Shown here: positions 1-5,475 of the stretch, in pieces
How the letters are laid out: each line of letters opens with the position of its first letter
Numbering within the stretch: the stretch's first letter is position 1
Source of the DNA: an uncultured Collinsella sp.
GTDB lineage: Bacteria > Actinomycetota > Coriobacteriia > Coriobacteriales > Coriobacteriaceae
DNA length: 5,475 bases
Direction: 5' to 3'
Assembly (NCBI GenBank): GCA_900551195.1
Contig: URVD01000124.1
Location: 1-5,475 of the forward strand
Translations under genes and position numbers: made by a program
The notes under the pieces: model-generated
What the model was told of the DNA's origin: nothing
Database searches by the model: none
What the model saw: only the letters and a program-made list of their open reading frames with translations

Positions 1-37
1 CGACTTCGGGCGAAAAATCGGGATTTCTCGACGTTTT

Positions 38-61
38 CCACGAATGATGGGCGGGGTTATA
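38..61 (-). promoter_or_regulatory. Promoter-like block resembling the groES upstream region
   Basis: Read leftward, TATAACCC (from 61) is followed by GCC and then CATTCGTGG (46 to 38). The groES upstream region at 3241-3259 reads TATAACCCGCCATTCGTGG, the same two blocks with a 5-base length difference between them. TATAAC would serve as a -10 box for a leftward gene beyond the window. No good -35 hexamer lies at the right distance in either copy, so this rests mainly on the resemblance. Confidence 0.25.
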
Positions 62-148
62 GGCTGACAGCGTTTGATTTGCAGGGATATTCGCGGTCTT
101 TGGCATTTATCGTGGCGCCCGAAGCTGTCGGGCATGCTGAATACTCCC

Positions 149-181
149 AAAAATGCACGGTGCTCCCCAGGGGACCCGTGC
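149..181 (-). terminator. Rho-independent terminator of the LTA synthase gene
   Basis: Read leftward, the sequence forms a stem GCACGG/CCGTGC (181-176 with 160-155). Inside it is a second stem, TCCC/GGGA, with a 3-nt loop and a small asymmetric bulge. The stem is followed at once by ATTTTT (154 to 149). It lies about 90 nt downstream of the stop codon of the LTA synthase family gene on the same strand, with no gene between. The T-run is short and is followed by GGG, so termination may be partial. Confidence 0.55.
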
Positions 182-270
182 GAGCGGCGAAAACCATGCC
201 CAAGTCGCTGCCCGCATCGCCATTTTGCTGCACTGACTTTTCTGAATACCGGGCCCGAGATTGGTCAACC

Positions 271-2334
271 CTAGGCTCCCGGAGCTGCGTTGGGGTCGGT
301 TTCGTTGGCGGCCGCCTGCTTATGGGTGGCAAAGACCGAGCCTTCGTGGTCGAAGAGCTTACGATATTGCATGCGGTCCAGGCGATCGCGCGCATTAGCG
401 GTCTTGGCGGGAACGTTTTTGGCCTCGGCTGTATACCAAACGCCGTGCGCATCCTGCGCCCCCACCACGTTTATCGCCGGCATGTGCGCTCGGTTTTGCA
501 AGCGTGCGCGTTGGTAGGCGGTGAGCGGGGCACCGATGGCATTGAGTGCGAGTGCACCGACGTTATTGATGCTTGTGTTGAGTTCCCCACTCGTTTGTGC
601 GTTGCCGGCGACATCGTAGTTCGCCCAGACCACATAGCGTGTCTGCCAGATGCGCTCGGTATGGGTGGCATCGTCCTCATCGGTAAAGTAGAGGTCGTTG
701 TAGCGGTCGGTGAAGAACGGCTGGTGGTCGCCGTACATCACCACGACGACGGGGCGGTCGAGATCACGCAGCTTTTCCAGGAAGGCGGCGAAGGCGGCAT
801 CGGACGCTTCCATGAGCGAGCAGTATTCATTGGTCCAGGTGATAACTTTGTCGGACACACCTTCGACGGCAAGGTGCAGTTGCTGGTCGGTGGGCACCAA
901 GCCCGTGTCATAGGCGGAGTGGTTTTGCATCGTCACGTCGTGGATGAAGATCGGCTGGTCGCTCTGCTTTAGTACCTCGAGGCACTTGTCGTAGGTGGCG
1001 GCGTCGGTGACCTTGCGGCAGAGCTCGGGTGCGCCGGCGAAGTCCTCGATCGAGAGGAACTCGTCGAATCCCATGTCCGCGAAGACGTTCTCGCGATTCC
1101 AGTTGGTGGCGTGGTTGGGGTGCATGGCCACGGTGCGATAGCCGAGTCTCTTGAACTGACGGGCGAGGTTCTCGCTCGGGGCCAGGTTGTAGCTCATGAA
1201 CGGGTAGACGCCAGCGCCCAGGAATGCCATGGAGTGTCCGGTTAAGAACTCGAACTCGCTGTTACAGGTGCCGGCACCGAAGGCGCTCATGTAGCTCACT
1301 CCCTGCAGAAGCGCGTTATCGATGGCTTTGAAGCGCTCGGGCCCCTTATAGCCACAGCCCAGTTCGTTAAAGATTGAAAGGTCGGCGAAGGACTCGTTCA
1401 TGATACAGATGACTGAGGGCTTGAGCTGGTCAAACTGTTCGACGGCAGCGGCACGGGAGGGGTCGGCGATGCCGTTCGTGCCCGCGTTCCAGCGCGCGGC
1501 AAGGCGCTTGATGATCGCCGAGGCCTCACCGCTCTTGTAGTGCTTGGGTTTAGGCGGCACCATTTTTTGCGCGCTCGAAATAAAGGTGGGGAGAAACCCC
1601 TGACTGTAATAGCTTTCGAGGGGCTTCCAGGTATGAAGCTTGATGCCCAAGGTGTCGTAATAGCTGATGAAGGCCTGCGCCCCCAGTGCGGCTCCGGCAA
1701 CAAGTGCGGTACGACGGTCGACGGAGAGGGGGAGTTTGGATTTGGTTGCGACTGGATGCTCCCTCGGCGCTGTCGATGTCCCCTCGGTTGCCGGAGACGC
1801 CTTTGAGTCCTTCGATTTCAAGGACGCAGACATCGCATGGTCGATGGACTCGGGGGACGTTTCCGATGCGCGGCGCGGCGGTCGCCCACATGCATCACGC
1901 GGAATGAGGACGATAAGCGCGATTCCCAAGGCCGCGGCGGCAAGCCCCATGAAGCAGAAAGTGCTGAGCTCATAGGTGTAGCTGCCGGCGACCGTCGCAG
2001 CGGTCGAGAGGGCGAACAGGTCTCCGGGTTGGATGGGCATCGATTTGAACGTGATTACGAAGTACTCGGCGATACCGATGCTGGCGAGCGCAACGATGCC
2101 AACGATTGCGGGGGTCTTACGGCGGTGCGGCAGATAGAACAACAGGCACAAGAAGCAGAAGATGAGCAAAAGCTCTAAAAGTGCCGGTCCGGCCTGCATC
2201 TTCCATAGTTCATGGTTGGAGGGCAGCTCGAGGGCGAGCATCGAGCATATCGATGCGCCGCCGATCGTTGCCAGCGTACGGGGGTAGGGATGGTCGGTCA
2301 TCCAGCTTTTCAGATCCTTCATGCTCATCTTCAT
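271..2334 (-). CDS. LTA synthase family protein (membrane phosphoglycerol transferase/sulfatase fold)
   Basis: This 687-residue protein probably moves glycerol-phosphate (or a related group) onto a cell-envelope polymer outside the membrane, as LtaS does from phosphatidylglycerol. Membrane segments are visible near residues 20-37, 48-68, 75-96, 124-144 and 209-226. An extracellular alkaline-phosphatase-like domain follows from about 300. Residues matching the LtaS site are E314 (NESF), the nucleophile T356 (GAGTCNSE), H405, W412/R414 (NWNR) and D536/H537 (YGDHQP). The length is close to the usual ~650. The odd point is a charged, Ser/Pro/Thr/Lys-rich loop of about 60 residues (146-205) between segments four and five. 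The first ATG is chosen because AAGGA lies 9 nt upstream, although ATGs also fall at codons 3 and 5. It starts 18 bp after the stop of the broken importer gene, so it may share that transcript; a terminator follows it. Family is confident; the exact polymer substrate is not known. Confidence 0.93.
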   Translation of the reverse strand: MKMSMKDLKSWMTDHPYPRTLATIGGASICSMLALELPSNHELWKMQAGPALLELLLIFCFLCLLFYLPHRRKTPAIVGIVALASIGIAEYFVITFKSMPIQPGDLFALSTAATVAGSYTYELSTFCFMGLAAAALGIALIVLIPRDACGRPPRRASETSPESIDHAMSASLKSKDSKASPATEGTSTAPREHPVATKSKLPLSVDRRTALVAGAALGAQAFISYYDTLGIKLHTWKPLESYYSQGFLPTFISSAQKMVPPKPKHYKSGEASAIIKRLAARWNAGTNGIADPSRAAAVEQFDQLKPSVICIMNESFADLSIFNELGCGYKGPERFKAIDNALLQGVSYMSAFGAGTCNSEFEFLTGHSMAFLGAGVYPFMSYNLAPSENLARQFKRLGYRTVAMHPNHATNWNRENVFADMGFDEFLSIEDFAGAPELCRKVTDAATYDKCLEVLKQSDQPIFIHDVTMQNHSAYDTGLVPTDQQLHLAVEGVSDKVITWTNEYCSLMEASDAAFAAFLEKLRDLDRPVVVVMYGDHQPFFTDRYNDLYFTDEDDATHTERIWQTRYVVWANYDVAGNAQTSGELNTSINNVGALALNAIGAPLTAYQRARLQNRAHMPAINVVGAQDAHGVWYTAEAKNVPAKTANARDRLDRMQYRKLFDHEGSVFATHKQAAANETDPNAAPGA

Positions 2335-2352
2335 CGTCTCTGTTCCTTACTC

Positions 2353-2588
2353 CTAGTTCAGCGTCTTCACGAGCTTCTCCAGGTTGTCGTTCATGATGGG
2401 TGGGTAATCCTCGCCGGCTTTAAGCTGTTTGTCAGTGAGCCCCTCGACGGGGTCGAGCTGGACGCATTGTCGTCAGAAGCGGCGAGAGCAAAGACCGCAC
2501 TTAAAAGGGGCATATATGCCGCCGCCATGGGGCCACGGTGACGAATAGGACGCCGCTTGGGATGGCGACGGTAGATTCGGTTGTCCAT
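2353..2588 (-). pseudogene. Internally deleted znuA-like metal ABC transporter solute-binding protein remnant
   Basis: Two gene ends are joined out of frame. The 5' part starts at ATG 2588 behind a good Shine-Dalgarno (CAGGAG, 2600-2595). It encodes a basic stretch (RRHPKRRPIRHR) and a hydrophobic segment ending in LSAVFALAAS, then a Ser-rich run, and stops at 2391. This looks like an export signal; a lipoprotein would need Cys where S follows ALAA. The 3' part lies in another frame from about 2463 to the TAG at 2353. It reads LDPVEGLTDKQLKAGEDY, then PPIMNDNLEKLVKTLN. That closely fits the conserved tail of ZnuA/TroA-type (cluster A-1) zinc or manganese binding proteins, where L-x-P-x-E-G-L is followed by Y-x3-M-x2-N-L-x2-L. 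A normal protein has about 300 residues, so roughly 250 residues, including all metal-binding histidines, are missing. The junction lies near 2455-2480. Whether the 5' end belonged to the same gene is inference. Confidence 0.55.
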
Positions 2589-2615
2589 AGATTGCTCCTG
2601 AATTGAAAACGGCTG

Positions 2616-2631
2616 CGTCGGGGTGCCGACG
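2616..2631 (-). other. Small hairpin in the leader of the broken importer gene
   Basis: A perfect 6-bp stem CGTCGG/CCGACG with a 4-nt loop lies between the stop of the 122-residue protein gene (2687) and the next start (2588). Read leftward, it is followed after six bases by TTTT. It could be a weak attenuator, a processing site or simply chance in GC-rich DNA. A 7-bp inverted pair, AATTGAA (2601-2607) and TTCAATT (2672-2678), encloses it. Confidence 0.3.
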
Positions 2632-2686
2632 GCCGAAGGCGATGCCGCTGTGGCACGCGGTAGCTATTTGATTCAATTGGGAGCCG

Positions 2687-3055
2687 CTAATCGTCCAGAC
2701 GGACCCTGAGGGATAATAGGGTGACCGGGGCATATGAAGATCGCTCGGTGCCGATGACGGCTAGGGCGGAGATCAGCAAGAGGATGATGAACGATGTCGC
2801 GCCCACGGGGACGGTGTCACCGCCACGGGCGATCGACAGATTGCCGGCGAGCTCGGCGCAGATGGTGCAGCCCGCGCCGGTGCAGTCATGATGCAACTCA
2901 TGGGCGGCTGCGATGGGGGAGAGGATGGTTACCGCGAGAAGGGCGAAGACGAGAGCCAGGGCGAGCAGGCGAGTGCGAACGGGCGGCATGGAGTCGTGTG
3001 CATCGCGATTCGGTGCTATATCTCGCCACGCCGAGGTGCTCAGTTCATCAGTCAT
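2687..3055 (-). CDS. Small membrane protein with HxxHHxCx4CxxC motif, zinc-importer-associated type
   Basis: This 122-residue protein has a hydrophilic N-terminus of about 27 residues and then two hydrophobic segments (about 29-50 and 86-102). Just after the first comes a motif with H52, H55, H56, C58, C63 and C66 (HELHHDC-TGAG-CTIC). It ends in LLSLRVRLDD. From memory, short unnamed proteins with this layout (one membrane segment, a His/Cys cluster, a second segment, and a final VSLKVKL-like tail) often sit in zinc ABC-importer operons of Gram-positive bacteria. Metal binding or handover is inferred, not shown. Start ATG 3055 is preferred because AAGGGAGG lies just upstream. An in-frame ATG at 2989 has no such site, and an upstream one at 3193 would place the promoter inside the gene. 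It lies 98 bp before the broken znuA-like gene on the same strand, which supports the link to metal uptake. Its protein function is unknown. Confidence 0.75.
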   Translation of the reverse strand: MTDELSTSAWRDIAPNRDAHDSMPPVRTRLLALALVFALLAVTILSPIAAAHELHHDCTGAGCTICAELAGNLSIARGGDTVPVGATSFIILLLISALAVIGTERSSYAPVTLLSLRVRLDD

Positions 3056-3059
3056 CTGC

Positions 3060-3067
3060 CCTCCCTT
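3060..3067 (-). promoter_or_regulatory. Ribosome-binding site fixing the start of the His/Cys-motif protein
   Basis: Read leftward, AAGGGAGG ends 4 nt before ATG 3055, and a second purine block (AGGAAGG) lies just before it. No comparable site precedes the in-frame ATGs at 3193 or 2989, so this decides the start. Confidence 0.6.
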
Positions 3068-3097
3068 CCTCTCATCTGGGCATATTTCATCTGGAGG

Positions 3098-3125
3098 ATT
3101 GTAGTCTTGAGAAGCTGATTCACAA
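3098..3125 (-). promoter_or_regulatory. Sigma-70-type promoter of the leftward metal-locus unit
   Basis: Read leftward, TTGTGA (3125-3120, 4 of 6 matches to TTGACA) and TACAAT (3103-3098, 5 of 6 matches to TATAAT) are separated by 16 bp. Initiation would fall near 3091, giving a leader of about 35 nt before ATG 3055. I saw no clear Zur or Fur palindrome over it. CTTGAG (3106-3111, plus strand) in the spacer matches one half of a HAIR (HspR) site, but no partner half is present. Confidence 0.5.
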
Positions 3126-3186
3126 AGTTGCCGCGCTAAAACTTCATGCTTTCCGGTCCGCCTTGGGGCCGAGCATAAGTTATCCC

Positions 3187-3213
3187 CCGGCATTCAGAAA
3201 ATCTAAGTGCCAA
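3187..3213 (+). promoter_or_regulatory. Degenerate CIRCE-like operator candidate (HrcA site)
   Basis: CCGGCATTC-N9-AAGTGCCAA resembles the CIRCE consensus TTAGCACTC-N9-GAGTGCTAA with 12 of 18 positions matching and exactly the 9-bp spacer. All six differences are transitions. On the reverse strand, the better half is TTGGCACTT (7 of 9). It lies about 28 bp before the TATAAC box of groES, a plausible place for control by the heat-shock repressor HrcA. CIRCE sites are usually far better conserved, so this may be a diverged site or a coincidence. Confidence 0.3.
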
Positions 3214-3246
3214 AAAATAAGATTTTTTGACTCCGTGTTGTATAAC
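3212..3246 (+). promoter_or_regulatory. Likely groESL promoter region
   Basis: TATAAC (3241-3246) is a good -10 box about 90 bp before the groES start. The bases where a -35 would sit fall in an A/T-rich perfect inverted repeat, AAAAAAT-AAG-ATTTTTT (3212-3228), which could act as an UP-like element. TTGACT (3227-3232) is a fair -35 hexamer but is only 8 bp from TATAAC, too close to pair with it, and no -10 lies 16-18 bp after it. The promoter is therefore only partly resolved. Confidence 0.4.
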
Positions 3247-3296
3247 CCGCCATTCGTGGGTACCATTCAACGCGTACGCAAACAAAAAGGGTTAAC

Positions 3297-3317
3297 CCGC
3301 GCGGCATGACCGCGCGG
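3297..3317 (+). other. GC-only hairpin in the groES leader
   Basis: CCGCGCGG (3297-3304), loop CATGA, and CCGCGCGG (3310-3317) make a perfect 8-bp all-GC stem. It ends 5 nt before the AAAGGAGG Shine-Dalgarno of groES. A GGGTTAACCC palindrome (3289-3298) overlaps its left edge. In RNA it would be very stable but would leave the ribosome site open, so a role in 5' end protection or processing seems more likely than a thermometer. Confidence 0.6.
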
Positions 3318-3322
3318 CCCAC

Positions 3323-3330
3323 AAAGGAGG
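3323..3330 (+). promoter_or_regulatory. groES ribosome-binding site
   Basis: AAAGGAGG is followed by 8 nt and ATG 3339, near ideal. It rules out the in-frame ATG at 3306, which lies in the loop of the GC hairpin without any such site. Confidence 0.8.
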
Positions 3331-3338
3331 AAACAAGC

Positions 3339-3632
3339 ATGTCGTCTTTGAAGCCGCTTGCAGATCGCGTCCTGGTCAAGCCCGACGAGGCCGAGCAGAA
3401 GACCGCTTCTGGTCTGTATATCGCCAGCAACGCTCAGGAGAAGCCGCAGCGCGGCACCATCGTTGCCGTTGGCGCTGGCAAGGTCAACGACAAGGGTGAG
3501 CGCATCCCCATGGACGTCAAGGTCGGTGACGTTGTCATCTACGGTAAGTTCGGCGGCAACGAGGTCAAGGTCGACGGCGAGAAGTATCTGCTGATGCGCG
3601 CCGACGACATCTACGCTGTCGTCGAGGCCTAG
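3339..3632 (+). CDS. groES: Co-chaperonin GroES (Hsp10)
   Basis: This 97-residue cytosolic protein forms the seven-fold lid that closes the GroEL chamber and drives substrate release on ATP binding. The family start is clear (LKPLADRVLVKPDEAEQKT). The mobile loop spans about residues 17-34, then comes the RGTIVAVGAGK strand, KVGDVVIYGKFGG (61-73), and a C-terminal strand ending in DDIYAVVEA. The length is standard for the family. The hydrophobic GroEL-contact tripeptide of the mobile loop is L26-Y27-I28; E. coli has I-V-L and many actinobacteria L-V-I, so the central Tyr is less usual. It is the first gene of an operon with groEL, 96 bp upstream of it. The start was chosen from the strong Shine-Dalgarno. 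Codon use is strongly biased, as expected of an abundant protein. Confidence 0.97.
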   Translation: MSSLKPLADRVLVKPDEAEQKTASGLYIASNAQEKPQRGTIVAVGAGKVNDKGERIPMDVKVGDVVIYGKFGGNEVKVDGEKYLLMRADDIYAVVEA

Positions 3633-3650
3633 TCTCGTCAGAATCTCTGA

Positions 3651-5366
<1,716 letters not shown>

Positions 5367-5454
5367 GGCCGACAAGGTCTAGAACTCCCACCGGGGATCC
5401 GGGGGCGTGACGGGGGTTTCTCTCCGGAACGTCCTCGGACATGCAAAGAGGCTC

Positions 5455-5475
5455 CGCATCGCGCTTCGCGCTGCG
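5455..5475 (+). terminator. Stem-loop at window end, probably the start of the groESL terminator
   Basis: CGCA-T-CGCG (5455-5463), loop CTT, and CGCG-C-TGCG (5467-5475) pair with one mismatch and reach the last base of the window. The preceding AAAGAGGCTC (5445-5454) could pair with a downstream GAGCCTCTTT-like arm if one exists. It lies about 90 bp after the groEL stop, with no gene between. The T-run needed to prove a Rho-independent terminator is outside the window. Confidence 0.4.

Larger units (their letters stand above)
1..270. other. Intergenic region without a convincing gene
   Basis: No open frame here has a ribosome-binding site plus a plausible protein. The longest leftward frame runs into the C-terminal codons of the LTA synthase gene in another frame and looks like a shadow. 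The stretch is rich in secondary structure. A perfect 6-bp stem GCCCGA/TCGGGC with a 5-nt loop lies at 117-133, and a larger hairpin at 155-181 is listed separately as a terminator. The 8-mer CTGAATAC occurs twice, at 137-144 and 242-249, bracketing the structured part. The left edge holds a TATAAC-containing block that resembles the groES promoter region, also listed separately. Confidence 0.5.

Noticed and set aside
57..452. 131-codon leftward frame crossing the LTA synthase stop
   Set aside because: It starts inside the synthase gene in another frame, has no ribosome site, and covers the terminator hairpin. It would be worth a look only if this sequence proves to be a repeated element.
79..972. 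297-codon rightward open frame over the end of the LTA synthase gene
   Set aside because: It overlaps the catalytic domain codons of a well-supported gene on the other strand and resembles no known protein.
2473..2733. 86-codon leftward frame between the small membrane protein and the broken gene
   Set aside because: It overlaps both neighbours out of frame, lacks a ribosome site, and has no recognisable features.
3106..3111. CTTGAG as a HAIR (HspR) operator
   Set aside because: Only one half-site is present. The inverted partner at 7-bp spacing is missing, and it lies in the leftward promoter rather than at groES.
3056..3193. 46-residue N-terminal extension of the His/Cys-motif protein from ATG 3193
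   Set aside because: The extension has no ribosome site and would run across the promoter at 3098-3125. The ATG at 3055 has a strong site.
3227..3246. TTGACT with TATAAC as a -35/-10 pair for groES
   Set aside because: The two hexamers are only 8 bp apart, far from the 16-18 bp needed, so they cannot form one promoter.
2794..3309. 171-codon rightward frame across the divergent spacer
   Set aside because: It overlaps the His/Cys-motif gene on the opposite strand and the groES control region. Its translation is Arg/Ser-rich shadow sequence.
3306..3338. 11-residue N-terminal extension of GroES from ATG 3306
   Set aside because: That ATG lies in a GC hairpin loop without a ribosome site, and GroES proteins begin at the later ATG.
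5380..5440. Terminator in the GC-rich stretch right after groEL
   Set aside because: Only very short stems such as CCGG-GGAT-CCGG are found, with no T-run at the right place. The stem at the window end is a better candidate.

Overview
The base composition is high in G+C and the codon use is strongly C/G-ending. Together with the protein flavour this points to a high-GC Gram-positive. My best guess is a gut actinobacterium of class Coriobacteriia, something like Collinsella. This is a judgement from memory of such sequences, not the result of a search. The window is chromosomal housekeeping sequence with one decayed spot in the middle.

Layout. Positions 1-270 carry no convincing gene. They hold a Rho-independent terminator for the leftward gene that follows, plus other hairpins and a short direct repeat. 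A leftward gene (271-2334) encodes a 687-residue membrane phosphoglycerol transferase of the lipoteichoic acid synthase (LtaS) family with all main catalytic residues present. Just upstream of it (2353-2588, leftward) is a broken gene. Its start, ribosome-binding site and signal-like N-terminus are followed, in another frame, by the last ~36 codons of what looks like a ZnuA/TroA-type metal-binding protein of an ABC importer; the middle is gone. Further upstream (2687-3055, leftward) is a 122-residue membrane protein with an H-x2-HH-x-C-x4-C-x2-C motif, of a kind I associate with zinc-uptake operons. It has its own plausible promoter (3098-3125) and starts the leftward transcription unit.

The 283-bp divergent spacer 3056-3338 separates that unit from the rightward groES (3339-3632) and groEL (3729-5366) chaperonin operon. 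The spacer contains a degenerate CIRCE-like operator candidate with exact 9-bp spacing, a perfect A/T inverted repeat, a TATAAC box, and a very GC-rich 8-bp hairpin just before the groES Shine-Dalgarno. After groEL, a stem-loop runs into the window end and is probably the start of the operon terminator.

How it fits together. groES and groEL form the cap and barrel of the cytosolic folding chamber and are co-transcribed. The leftward unit looks like the remains of a metal-uptake locus: the small accessory protein is intact, the solute-binding protein is deleted, and no permease or ATPase is seen. The cell-wall polymer synthase now lies directly downstream of it. I see no mobile element, CRISPR array, tRNA or rRNA, and no evidence of a wholly new system. 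The points most worth a second look are the internally deleted importer gene with its orphaned small partner, and the unusual control region of groESL.
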